Below are positions 44,408 to 53,253 of a DNA stretch of 64,000 nt, piece after piece. The notes beneath the pieces are model-generated. The model ran no database searches. It had not been told where the DNA came from and saw only the letters and a list, made by a program, of their open reading frames with translations. Origin of the DNA: [Clostridium] symbiosum (lineage in GTDB: Bacteria > Bacillota > Clostridia > Lachnospirales > Lachnospiraceae); contig CP143946.1 in assembly GCA_036419695.1 (NCBI GenBank), positions 3,776,001 through 3,840,000 on the forward strand, written 5' to 3'. The translations under genes were made by a program, and so were the position numbers. Numbering within the stretch: position 1 is the first letter of the stretch; every line of letters begins with the position of its first letter.

Positions 44408-46477
44408 TTATTCCAGCGGCTCATTAAGCTTTTCCGTTCCCGGCAGCACAAAGCGTCCGCCCGCGATAACAGGTGTGACGGTTCCGTCTGCATGAACCGC
44501 TTCAATACGGTCCAGCTCGGAATAAGGAATTGTTATATCCGTATGGCAGTTAAAATAGGCCTGGGCCGGATCTTCGCTCCTGCGGACGGAAATCTCATTC
44601 TCCTTCGCCACAATCTCCTTCCCGTCCGGGTTGTGCATCGGGCAGTCCTCCATCCAGCTGTAGCAAGTGTCTCCTACTGCAAAATGCGGTCCCATCTTCT
44701 CAGCGATCAGAATCGGGAATTTATCGAGAATCTGGTATTTTTGTGCGACCGCATAAGCCGTCGTATTGGTGCCGATGGCAAATTCACCCATCGGAAGGCT
44801 GTCATGATTCTTCATAATAGCCTGTTTCACCAGCGCTTTTCCTTCTTTCTCATCCGCAAAGTTAGCACAGCCGTAATCTGTAACCTTTCCATCTTTAAAT
44901 TCCATATAGAGGTTTTTGAACTGGTAATCACCAATATAGACGCAGCCTACGAAAAGTGTGCCGTCCGTCCCTGACAGTACAGGAGATGTGAAGACCTCTC
45001 CCACTGGAATGTTCACGTCGGCCACACAGTTCTCAAATTTTGTCTCTTTATCCGGATCCGAAAGCTGACGGAGATTGATCCTTAAATCGGTCCTGTTCTC
45101 CCCCATGCCGTAAACACGGACATATTCCGCCTGATCGAGGGCATCTATAATCAACTGCTGGATATCCCGGTAAAGTTCGTAGTCCAGTGTGTTGATTCTG
45201 ATGGTTTCCTCAAAAATCGCCTCAAAGTCTCTGCCGATCTCCGGCAGCGGGAATGCAATAATGGTAAAGCTGGTCTCCATTCCAGGCACATAAGCGTCTG
45301 TAATCTGCATTGATTCATTTGCGTAGGCGAGAAGCAGCTTTTCCTGTTTCTCATTCAGAGCAAAAGCTTCTTTTTTATTTTCCGGTGCAAAGCCTTCCTC
45401 ACCGAAAGTCTCCACAACAGCCGGTCCTGCATATCCCCTCGCCAGCGTCTTGTACTCTTCATATGCCACCTTGAGAACCGACAGTTTTCTTTCCTTAAAC
45501 GCTTTGTCCAGATAAATGGCGCTGTCATAACGGTGGTCGTAATCATACTGCCTGTTGGCAGGCGTTGCATAGTAACCGTTCGTCCTTGTGGCGGCACGGT
45601 TAACCGTTCCCACGGCAGCCCTGCTGATGACCGGCTCCAATCCCATATTTCTGAAATTCACCACGGCCATGCGGATTATCCGCTCAAATCCGATGTGATA
45701 CCGGATCTGGACCGTCTTCTTTCCTTTGTACTCGCGGCCGCTTGCCACAAAGCCCTTTCTCAGTCCCTCGGTGTAAGTGTCCGCCATCTTTCTGACGGTT
45801 TCCTCCGGAAGAGAATTTAAAAATGAGGCCACCTTAAGCTCTGATTCCGAGATATACTCCCCAAACCGGTAAAGATATCTGAGGTCGGAGAGATCACTGT
45901 CCATGATAATTGATTTTGCAAAATCCAGAGAAGGATCCAGTGTCTCGCGCACCCTGTAGGTCAGCATTACATCGCAGTAATCACTGACAAAATAGTAAAG
46001 AATCTCTTTCAGTTCCTTAAGCTCCGGTGTCTCACCTTCAAACAGGTTGTATGCCTCGATGAAAAGCTCTTCCAGGATTGTCATATCTGCCAGCCGGCTC
46101 TCAAAGGCGTATACGATCATTCCCCGGATCTCCGTGTACAAAAATGACAGATATCGGCCGAAATCCGTTCCCAGGCGTTTCACCGCATAGGTGGGGTTTG
46201 CATAACTCTCATCATACCGTCCCGGCAGCACATCCTCATAAAGCCTGCGGTTCAGCGCCTTTGCCTCATCCAGATCAAGCTCTTCAAGCTCCCCGCTGTT
46301 CTGCATACCGAAAATATCCTCGGCCATCAGAATAAATTCCGCTGTTCTTCTGAAATAATCCCTGTATGGTTCCTCCACCGTCTCCTCACCGGCAAACTGT
46401 CCGATTCTCTGAAGCGCCAGTTCATGGCGTTCTTCGACTGCCTCGTTCTCCTCTTTGAACATTTCCCAATACTTCAT
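44408..46477 (-). CDS. Large M29-type aminopeptidase with extra N-terminal domain
   Basis: 689 residues from the ATG at 46477 (GAGGTG about 7 bases upstream). The C-terminal part, from about residue 320, has thermophilic-aminopeptidase (M29) landmarks: CVADVNIPVGEVFTSPVLSG, MGEFAIGTNTTAY, KMGPHFAVGDTCYS, NCHTDITIPYSELDRIEA, with His and Glu zinc ligands. The N-terminal 300 residues are helical and not part of M29, which is about 410 residues. Cytosolic. The 46483 membrane gene ends six bases upstream, suggesting one operon with VanZ. Confidence 0.86.
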   Translation of the reverse strand: MKYWEMFKEENEAVEERHELALQRIGQFAGEETVEEPYRDYFRRTAEFILMAEDIFGMQNSGELEELDLDEAKALNRRLYEDVLPGRYDESYANPTYAVKRLGTDFGRYLSFLYTEIRGMIVYAFESRLADMTILEELFIEAYNLFEGETPELKELKEILYYFVSDYCDVMLTYRVRETLDPSLDFAKSIIMDSDLSDLRYLYRFGEYISESELKVASFLNSLPEETVRKMADTYTEGLRKGFVASGREYKGKKTVQIRYHIGFERIIRMAVVNFRNMGLEPVISRAAVGTVNRAATRTNGYYATPANRQYDYDHRYDSAIYLDKAFKERKLSVLKVAYEEYKTLARGYAGPAVVETFGEEGFAPENKKEAFALNEKQEKLLLAYANESMQITDAYVPGMETSFTIIAFPLPEIGRDFEAIFEETIRINTLDYELYRDIQQLIIDALDQAEYVRVYGMGENRTDLRINLRQLSDPDKETKFENCVADVNIPVGEVFTSPVLSGTDGTLFVGCVYIGDYQFKNLYMEFKDGKVTDYGCANFADEKEGKALVKQAIMKNHDSLPMGEFAIGTNTTAYAVAQKYQILDKFPILIAEKMGPHFAVGDTCYSWMEDCPMHNPDGKEIVAKENEISVRRSEDPAQAYFNCHTDITIPYSELDRIEAVHADGTVTPVIAGGRFVLPGTEKLNEPLE

Positions 46478-46482
46478 ATTTA

Positions 46483-46809
46483 TCACCTCTTAAATCCTAT
46501 CAGTAATATTACAAAACACAGAATTACCATAGCGGCCGCAGCCACTGTCCCTATCTTTGCCAGGATATAATTCTTCTCTGGTTCCTTAAAGGAACAGTAT
46601 CCATAGCGCAGCGACACAACGGAAAACAACACGCCTGAAAAACAGGCTGCCACGGCTCCCAGCGGCGTATCCCCCTGGCTTCTGACACTGAAAACCATCC
46701 CTGCCACACAGAGCGCCACACCTACAGCCGCAGATATTAAGCATATGAAACTGTGCTCCGCCATCGGCTTCTTGATATATGAAATTCTGTTATCTGTCTG
46801 ACGCGCCAC
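46483..46809 (-). CDS. Three-helix membrane protein of unknown function
   Basis: 108 residues, starting MARQTDNRISYIKKPMAEHS, then hydrophobic segments at about 20-40, 52-68 and 82-104 (AKIGTVAAAAMVILCFVILL). EKNYILAKIG is the most distinctive stretch; similar proteins occur in many Lachnospiraceae. It overlaps the VanZ gene by 20 bases and abuts the peptidase gene. Confidence 0.75.
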   Translation of the reverse strand: MARQTDNRISYIKKPMAEHSFICLISAAVGVALCVAGMVFSVRSQGDTPLGAVAACFSGVLFSVVSLRYGYCSFKEPEKNYILAKIGTVAAAAMVILCFVILLIGFKR

Positions 46810-47257
46810 TTGCCATCCTCCTGATTCCTCTTACAATACAGACACAGATATAGCCTGCAATTCCTCCTAATGTATTCAAAAACATATCATCCACATCAAA
46901 ACTTCCCACCTTAAACACGAGCTGAATCGTCTCAATGCCAAAGCTCATAAGAAAACTCAGCAGAAATGTATTGTACCATTTCTTTCCCCTGCGGCTGATG
47001 ATCGGCAGGATAAAGCCAAAAGGCATGAAACAAACGACATTGCCCACCGTGTTCAGCAAAAAGGATCGCATTCCAAGAAGTTCCCTGTATCTGTAAAATC
47101 GTTTGATTTCCTTAAATAAAACGAGATTATAGGCATATTCCTCATGCCCCGATCGGCCAAAACCATCCGAAAAAAACATAAAATATGTCAACACCACCAG
47201 ATAGCAGATAAACAGTATCCAGCATATCTTCTGGTGCATTTTTGTATTTTTAATCAT
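46790..47257 (-). CDS. VanZ-family membrane protein
   Basis: 155 residues from the ATG at 47257; the open frame starts 96 bases earlier without a ribosome site. Four to five helices with the family signatures FLLNTVGNVVCFMPFGFILP, MSFGIETIQLVF and DVDDMFLNTLGGIAGY. VanZ proteins add low-level teicoplanin resistance in enterococci; chromosomal copies like this have no known role. First gene of the run VanZ, small membrane protein, peptidase. Confidence 0.85.
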   Translation of the reverse strand: MIKNTKMHQKICWILFICYLVVLTYFMFFSDGFGRSGHEEYAYNLVLFKEIKRFYRYRELLGMRSFLLNTVGNVVCFMPFGFILPIISRRGKKWYNTFLLSFLMSFGIETIQLVFKVGSFDVDDMFLNTLGGIAGYICVCIVRGIRRMASGASDR

Positions 47258-47634
47258 ATATTCCCCATCTATCGGCCATAGCAGTCCGGTCTTATGGCCT
47301 GCCTCCGCTATTAATAAACAACTGCCCCGCCGGGCAGCGTCTGATCTTTCCATTTCATATTATCCGGGTGTGTCCCCGGCAGGCAAAAAAGAATACTGCA
47401 AAGGGCTCTGCTGTTCTTCGACAGGTTAATCCGTCTCTCCAGCAGAAACCAGACCTCTGCAGCACTCGTTGTATTCCAGACAGCCTTAAAATGGGGGCTG
47501 CCGTTTCTCATTCGATACGGTATAAGTCACAATAAAGAGTCCGGCAAGCCGGGCTCACGCCGATCGCAGCCGCATCGCGGCGTATCACATCTTCGCGCGG
47601 GTGAGCAGCCTGCACGGACTCTCCGGTTCCACGC
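47258..47634. other. Intergenic stretch with a large stem-loop
   Basis: No gene supported. Bases 47536-47622 fold with outer arms AGAGTCCG/CGGACTCT, a second tier GCTCAC/GTGAGC and an inner ACGCCG/CGGCGT. It lies just behind the 49-residue peptide gene on the minus strand and may be its terminator, though there is no T-run. Confidence 0.5.
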
Positions 47635-47784
47635 TTAGAATGTTATCTCTGATTTGCGTTTCAACAGCACGGCTCCGCTGATGATAGCCATCACTCCGGC
47701 CGCCACTCCGGCCGTAATAATCACACTGCCAATTACAATATTGATAATGCCCGTATTACGCATCGTCTTATATACTTTCTCCAT
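47635..47784 (-). CDS. Small single-helix membrane peptide (49 aa)
   Basis: MEKVYKTMRNTGIINIVIGS followed by VIITAGVAAGVMAIISGAVL and LKRKSEITF. One long hydrophobic helix (about 12-41) with charges at both ends, inside-negative-free. AAGGAG lies 8 bases before the ATG. It is 55 bases behind pyrE on the same strand. Similar glycine-rich one-helix peptides are common and unannotated in Lachnospiraceae. Confidence 0.72.
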   Translation of the reverse strand: MEKVYKTMRNTGIINIVIGSVIITAGVAAGVMAIISGAVLLKRKSEITF

Positions 47785-47839
47785 ATCGGCCACTCCTTAC
47801 ATGTTGTTTTCTAATTCCAGCTTTATTGATTCCGTGCCT

Positions 47840-48514
47840 TTAGTTCGCGCCGTACTGCTCGTAATATGCGTCAATTGCTGCTTTCAGCCCATCGTCGATC
47901 ACTACCTTGCCCTGGCATTCCCTGTTATATAAGTGCTCAACCACATCCGCCATGGAAACGATGGCGGCGGTAGGAAAACCGTAAAGTTCCTTCACTTCTT
48001 CGAGCGCACTCTTGTCCCCTTTCCCTCTCTCCATACGGTTTAAGGAAACCATCAGTCCCTTTACTTCCACATCGGCCTGTGCTTTGATAATCGGGAAGGT
48101 CTCCTCGATTGATTTTCCGGATGTAGTTACATCTTCGATGATAACGACGCGGTCTCCATCCTTCAGTTTACTTCCCAGAAGAATTCCGGTGTCCCCATGA
48201 TCCTTTGCTTCTTTCCTGTTGGAACAGTAACGGATATCTTTTCCGTAAAGCTCGCTGATGGCCATGGTCGTGGCTACGCTGAGAGGAATCCCCTTATAGG
48301 CCGGCCCGAAAAGTACATCGAAATCGAGTCCGTAGTTATCATGGATAGCCTTTGCATAATATTCACCCAGTCTGCGAAGCTGCGTTCCCGTCACATAGGC
48401 TCCCGCATTCATGAAAAACGGTGATTTCCTGCCGCTCTTTAATGTGAACTCTCCAAACTTGAGCACCTCGCTCTCCACCATGAATTCGATAAATTCCTGC
48501 TTGTACTGTTCCAT
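47840..48514 (-). CDS. pyrE: Orotate phosphoribosyltransferase
   Basis: 225 residues. PRPP-binding loop VVIIEDVTTSGKSIEE, substrate stretches FTLKSGRKSPFFMNAGAY and FGPAYKGIPLSVATT, flexible loop YCSNRKEAKDHGD. The ATG at 48514 follows AAGGAG; the frame from 48553 is longer. It makes OMP, which PyrF (54027) decarboxylates. The rest of the pyr genes lie 3.8 kb upstream on the same strand, separated by mobile DNA. Confidence 0.95.
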   Translation of the reverse strand: MEQYKQEFIEFMVESEVLKFGEFTLKSGRKSPFFMNAGAYVTGTQLRRLGEYYAKAIHDNYGLDFDVLFGPAYKGIPLSVATTMAISELYGKDIRYCSNRKEAKDHGDTGILLGSKLKDGDRVVIIEDVTTSGKSIEETFPIIKAQADVEVKGLMVSLNRMERGKGDKSALEEVKELYGFPTAAIVSMADVVEHLYNRECQGKVVIDDGLKAAIDAYYEQYGAN

Positions 48515-48766
48515 CTCATCTTCTCCTTCTATATATTGCAGATTTCTCCGCACTTTTATTCTTAAATCTTGTCCGGATGCCCTTTTTCAATTATATACAG
48601 ATTATTGGCGCCAAGACATTATTTTCCCTATTTTACCACAGCTAAGCCGGTTTTTCAATCTGCGCATATATAAAATTTGGAGTCCCCGGATTGCCTGGGT
48701 TACGGTTCACCGGTAATATTCCATGGGGTGTTTCCACGCGCAATCTGTGTACCCCGGTTAAGCGGC

Positions 48767-49609
48767 CTACAGGCTGTCGTAATATTGTGCCGCCTCCTCT
48801 CTGTTTATCAAAAAGCGTTTGGACAGCTTCTCTATAATCTGTTCCCGACTCTTCCCTTCTTCCAGATTGTCCAGGATAAGGGCTTTGATTCCCTGCTCAA
48901 TCCCCTCTTTTATTCCTTCTCTTCTCTCTTCATCCAGTATGCTGCACATACTTTCCAATCCCTCCTTTTTCTCCTTCAGATATCTGACTTTTCTCACTAT
49001 ATTAGGAAAGGTATCTGTTTTGTAGCCGCTGTCCGAATTCTTCATATAGTATAGAAGCTCATCAATCTTTTCATCACCGCAGCGGCGCTCCAGATTTGCA
49101 TAAATCTCATGAACGCCGTTGTATAAGGTACTTCCGCTGCTCTCTAAAACTCTTCTCACACGGTAAAGTCCTCTGTTATGTGCAAGAAAATCCTTCTCCG
49201 TTATAAAAATTGTGTAGATATCTGGCAGAGCATGATAGGGCACCCCCTTTTCCAGATAGCTCATATCAATACTTGCCTGGTAATATCTTACTCTTTTCTG
49301 GTGATCGCCGTCATCCGACACCTGCATTTCAATATTAATCAGGCGCCCTTCCATATCCTCGGCCAGAATATCTAAAACTACGGAACGGTTCTCAATATTC
49401 CGGATTGAATACTGTGCCTTTACCTCCTTCACCGTAAATCCCGGATCGCACAGTAGAATACGGATTGCCTCTTCACATGCTTCCCTATCCTCCAGTACCT
49501 TGCAGAAAAACACGTCACTCGTCATGTTAAACCGGCCGACCTTTTTCCGGCGTTCCTCATAGGATTGCGTCCGGCTGTCCAGGCTGCTCTCCGGCCTCTC
49601 TTTATTCAT
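48767..49609 (-). CDS. Rpn/PD-(D/E)XK nuclease family protein
   Basis: 280 residues from the ATG at 49609 (GAGGAG 7 bases upstream). N-terminal MTSDVFFCKVLED, then VVLDILAEDMEGRLINIEMQ, a D-x(n)-E-x-Q core of PD-(D/E)XK nucleases, followed by KRVRYYQASIDMSYLEKG and DIYTIFITEKD, as in the Rpn (recombination-promoting nuclease/putative transposase) family. The C-terminal REGIKEGIEQGIKAL repeat is also typical. It lies between pyrE and the palindromic repeats. Confidence 0.9.
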   Translation of the reverse strand: MNKERPESSLDSRTQSYEERRKKVGRFNMTSDVFFCKVLEDREACEEAIRILLCDPGFTVKEVKAQYSIRNIENRSVVLDILAEDMEGRLINIEMQVSDDGDHQKRVRYYQASIDMSYLEKGVPYHALPDIYTIFITEKDFLAHNRGLYRVRRVLESSGSTLYNGVHEIYANLERRCGDEKIDELLYYMKNSDSGYKTDTFPNIVRKVRYLKEKKEGLESMCSILDEERREGIKEGIEQGIKALILDNLEEGKSREQIIEKLSKRFLINREEAAQYYDSL

Positions 49610-49806
49610 TTGTAACTCCTCTCTTTCGTGACAGGAGTTTCTTTGTCCTGCCATATGTTTTTGTCTGTTGAAATATGGCAGAATTTGCCGTTTGCAATGT
49701 ATTGCAGAATTTAAAACCTGATGCCGTGATACCGGCATCGACTTGTATGTTTCATTATAATCTTTTGTGCGGTGAATATCAAGATTTTTCGTGTAGATGA
49801 GGATTT

Positions 49807-50163
49807 AATTGAGATGCGAGGACGCCTCTGTAAGACGGCGGACGGGGTAGTGGGAGGTTGGATATGAGTCTTCAGTCCCGGTTTGTAGGTTGTGGTGAGG
49901 GGGAATCCGGAGAAAGACTTTCCTGCGGGGACACGCTCCCGCTTGTGAAGCGCACAGCGGATGCTAAGCTCGAAAGGACCTCGCTAAGCACCGGCGGGCT
50001 TCAAGGTCACCCTTCGGAAAGTTTTTCTCCTCCTTCCCCCGGGCAGGTTGTCGACGGGACTGAAGACTCAGGGAAGGTGATTGCCCCGTCCGCCGGCTTC
50101 AGGGCTGATTGTCTCTTTCGTCAAGTAAGGGGAAGGTATTGTTGCGTCCACTATGTAGTCGTG
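49807..50163. repeat. Long palindromic repeat, copy A
   Basis: Outer arms GACGGGG/CCCCGTC (49841 and 50084), main arms AGTCTTCAGTCCCG (49867-49880) and its complement (50055-50068), then an inner imperfect stem around GGGGGAATCCGGAGAAAG. Head (AATTGAGATGCG) and tail (TTTCGTCAAGT) are shared with copy C. A + open frame of 122 codons inside is a by-product. Confidence 0.8.
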
Positions 50164-50393
50164 AATTTTTTATCCTATGAAGGTATTCTGGGCTGGATTC
50201 ATAGAAAAATCCAAAGCTATATTTAATGATGAATCAAAAAATTCAATGGTTATTCAAGGACAGATAAAGCTTCAAAGCTCAGATTCATTAATTTAATACC
50301 ATACAGGGGGCATTCTCCTGGAATTCGAGAAAATGTAGTGGTAGCGACAATCCCTCCCCCCTTTGAAGGAATAAGAACAAATCAGCGGCCGTA

Positions 50394-50662
50394 GGCCGGG
50401 GTTCGGGATGGCGAAAACCTTCGCGTCTTCAGTCCCGGTCCATAACCTTCCCATGGGGAATCCGGGAGAAAAAGATTCCGCAGGGAACCTGGGAGTTCAT
50501 CGGCACTTACCGAGGTATTTTCGAGGTTAGTGTCCGTTATGTACTCCAAAGAGCGCAAGCGTTTCCCGAAGGAACTTTTTCTGCCCGGATTCCCCACCCG
50601 CGACAACCTGCAAGCCGGGACTGAAGACTCACAACCTCCCCTCACCATCCCGAACCCCGACC
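50394..50662. repeat. Long palindromic repeat, copy B
   Basis: Outer arms 50394-50411 and 50645-50662 match over 18 bp (one G-T). Main arms are GTCTTCAGTCCCGG (50425-50438) and complement (50615-50628); inner arms GGGGAATCCGGG with GAAAAAG. Right flank matches copy D. The IS element begins 35 bases further on. Confidence 0.8.
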
Positions 50663-50696
50663 GTCCCGGCGGCGTTCTACTTCCTCAACTGATATG

Positions 50697-52334
50697 TAAT
50701 GACTTTTGTCAAGTGTAAATTGCGGAACTTCACCACATACTTTTATTTTTTGTTTCTGAAGACATCTGGAAAGAGCTTCGGAGTGTCAGTTCCCGGCATT
50801 GGCCACTCTGATATTCGTGGATTGGTTACCTACAGGTCAATGGTCCGCCGTGGGCTCTACCGTCTAATTGCGTGGATCACAAATATTTGTGCCTACATAG
50901 TTGAGGCGTAGATAGCCCGAACCTTGAAATGGCCGAAACCCTTTCAAGATGTCTTCAGTTGTTACTTTGGATTGTGGCTAGATGTATGTGGCGCTAGCCA
51001 GCTTACATCGGCTTGTTTACCCGCTACTGTAGCGGGCGGTTACTGTCAGGGCCCTGACGCCGCAGGCGGTGCGCAGCAGCCTTGACCGGAGCCGCACGGT
51101 GCTGTAACCGTATCAGGCTATGTGATCCGTCATCATTCCCCACATGAAACAGGCCAGTTCCCTTGCGATTGCTGTTTTTGCTACATTGCTGCGCTTGTTC
51201 TGTCCAAGCACCATTTTGTAATAGCGCCGCCTTAGGCGCTCATTGGCCTTGTCTGCGTAAGCAATCACCTGTGGTGTATTTCCACTCTGGCGGGCTTTTA
51301 ATTCCCTAGACTTGTATCCGATTTGCCCACGGCTATAACTCTGCGCCGCTTCAACCAGCAACCGGCGCACGTGGGTGTTCCCTGCCTTGGTGATGCCAAG
51401 CCTCTGTCGTCCGTCCCCGCTGGAATCTTCGCCTGGTACCAGCCCCAGGTACGATGCAAACCGGTCTGCTGTCGCAAACCGCTTGAAATCGCCAACCTCC
51501 ACTATGACAGACAAGGCGGTCTGGGTTTTGACGCCAAGTAAACAGGTGAGCTTTTTGACATCTTCCCGATATTCCTCCCTGGACCCAAGCTCCTCAATAC
51601 GCTGCTCAAGACGCTCCAGTTTATTGCTGAGCTGATCGAAGGTCAACAGATATTCGTCGAGAATCTCCTTGTACAGGCCATCCGGGGTCAATGCCCTGAG
51701 CCATTTGATATGGGTTTGAGTCCAGTGGCTGCCGCCTCTCTCATAGCGATAATTATGGCGCAAGCAGAATGCCAGGATCTGCTGCTTTATCTTTTTAAGC
51801 GCCAGCTTGTGGTCGGTTCGCATCCGGAGATATTCCTTGATTTCTTCATCCTGCTCCGTAGGGACATGGACCGGGCTATAATTATGCTGGGCCAAGCAGC
51901 GGCCAATCAGGGCAGCGTCGCGTTTGTCTGTTTTTATTTTTTTCTTCCCACGCTTCTGTAACATGGTAGTCGGAGCGAGGATTACGCAGTTAACATGATG
52001 TTCCGTTAACTGATGATATAAAGTGAAGCCGAGACAGCCAGCCTCATAACCGCATATGAAATACGCATCCTTTCCGTAAATGGTACGCAGAAACTCGAGA
52101 TATTTTAGGACTTGTTTGTAATCCGATTCGACTTTCTGGACATGGGACGCTTTGTCTTCTTCGATTGTGAAGCTGCAAAGTGAAAAACTTTCCTTATGAA
52201 CATCCATTCCTACGTAAACTGTGTTATAATTCATTTGATGACCTCCATTTGTATGCGGTAATCCCTGTTACCTTTGTTCTTAACAAACTTTAGTATACAG
52301 GTAAATCCACGAATTTACAAACTGGGGGTCATTA
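50697..52334 (-). mobile_element. IS110/IS1111-family insertion sequence
   Basis: About 1.64 kb. The two ends carry inverted TAATGAC (50697-50703 and 52328-52334) and subterminal TGTAAATT (50714-50721 and 52312-52319), as in the IS1111 group. About 390 bp of non-coding DNA lies behind the transposase gene, with hairpins at 50933-50948, 51020-51036 and palindrome 51045-51058; in IS1111-type elements this end encodes the bridge RNA. Boundaries are inferred, not proven by a target duplication. Confidence 0.7.
51113..52234 (-). CDS. IS110-family transposase (DEDD recombinase)
   Basis: 373 residues. The N-terminal RuvC-like domain reads VYVGMDVHKESFSLCSF, with ICGYEAGCLGFTL and KIKTDKRDAALIGRCL giving the acidic residues. 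The C-terminal Transposase_20 domain has LTCLLGVKTQTALSVIVEVG, and GEDSSGDGRQRLGITKAGN with the conserved serine. Complete, no frameshift. Acts with a bridge RNA in other family members. Confidence 0.95.
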   Translation of the reverse strand: MNYNTVYVGMDVHKESFSLCSFTIEEDKASHVQKVESDYKQVLKYLEFLRTIYGKDAYFICGYEAGCLGFTLYHQLTEHHVNCVILAPTTMLQKRGKKKIKTDKRDAALIGRCLAQHNYSPVHVPTEQDEEIKEYLRMRTDHKLALKKIKQQILAFCLRHNYRYERGGSHWTQTHIKWLRALTPDGLYKEILDEYLLTFDQLSNKLERLEQRIEELGSREEYREDVKKLTCLLGVKTQTALSVIVEVGDFKRFATADRFASYLGLVPGEDSSGDGRQRLGITKAGNTHVRRLLVEAAQSYSRGQIGYKSRELKARQSGNTPQVIAYADKANERLRRRYYKMVLGQNKRSNVAKTAIARELACFMWGMMTDHIA

Positions 52335-52350
52335 CTTATTGTCTAACTCC

Positions 52351-53253
52351 TTATTTTACAGCCCCAACCAGCTCATTAATATCGTCCACATGATATTTCT
52401 TCATATAAGCCTCGATTCCCTCTACAATCTCTACGGTTGCATAAGGATTATGGAAGTTCGCCGTGCCTACGGATACCGCCGTCGCTCCGGCCAGAATAAA
52501 CTCTATCGCATCGTCGGCCGTCATGATTCCTCCCATGCCGATAATGGGGAGTTTTACAGCATTCGCCACCTGATAAACCATTCTGACAGCCACCGGTTTG
52601 ATGGCAGGTCCGGAAAGTCCTCCTGTCTTATTGGCTACGGCAAAGGTACGTTTGTGTATGTCGATCTTCATTCCCGTCAATGTGTTAATCAGTGAAATGA
52701 CGTCGGCTCCACCGGCTTCGGCCGCCTTTGCCATGACGGTGATATCTGTCACGTTGGGGCTGAGTTTCATAATAACAGGCTGTTTTGCGTATTTTTTCAC
52801 TTCCCGCGTGATGGCTTCCACCGCCCCCGGATCCTGTCCGAATGCGATACCGCCTTCTTTCACATTGGGGCAGGAGATATTGATCTCCAGCATGTCTACC
52901 GGCTGATCGGAGAGTTTCTCCACCACGTCGATGTAATCCTCCATCGTCTTACCGCAGACATTTACAATAATCTTAGTGTCAAACTGGGTTAAATAAGGAA
53001 TGTCCCTCTTTGCAAATACATCGAATCCCGGATTCTGGAGACCGATGGCGTTGATCATGCCGCCGTAAGTCTCGGCAATCCTCGGTGTCGGATTGCCCGG
53101 CCAGGGGATGTTCGCCACCCCTTTGGTGACAACGGCTCCCAACCTGTTGAGGTCCAGCATCTCGCCGTATTCCGCGCCGGAACCAAAGGTGCCCGAAGCC
53201 GTCATGACCGGATTCTTAAGCTCCACACCGGCCAGATTTACTTTTGTATTCAT
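52351..53253 (-). CDS. pyrD: Dihydroorotate dehydrogenase type 1B, catalytic subunit
   Basis: 300 residues. FMN barrel with NPVMTASGTFGSGAEY, the catalytic Cys in EINISCPNVKEGG, VIMKLSPNVTDI and the phosphate-binding IIGMGGIMTADDAIEFI. Type 1B enzymes use NAD+ through PyrK, whose gene overlaps by one base (53253). The stop lies 17 bases from the IS right end, so the insertion narrowly missed the gene. Confidence 0.96.
   Translation of the reverse strand: MNTKVNLAGVELKNPVMTASGTFGSGAEYGEMLDLNRLGAVVTKGVANIPWPGNPTPRIAETYGGMINAIGLQNPGFDVFAKRDIPYLTQFDTKIIVNVCGKTMEDYIDVVEKLSDQPVDMLEINISCPNVKEGGIAFGQDPGAVEAITREVKKYAKQPVIMKLSPNVTDITVMAKAAEAGGADVISLINTLTGMKIDIHKRTFAVANKTGGLSGPAIKPVAVRMVYQVANAVKLPIIGMGGIMTADDAIEFILAGATAVSVGTANFHNPYATVEIVEGIEAYMKKYHVDDINELVGAVK

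Noticed and set aside
47311..47511. 66-codon minus frame upstream of VanZ
   Set aside because: No ribosome site and no recognisable composition; overlaps the longer unused VanZ frame.
49858..50648. Open frames of 122 codons (+) and 88 codons (-) within the repeat region
   Set aside because: Both lie inside the palindromic repeats A and B, and their frames read the hairpin arms. No ribosome site and no protein-like composition.
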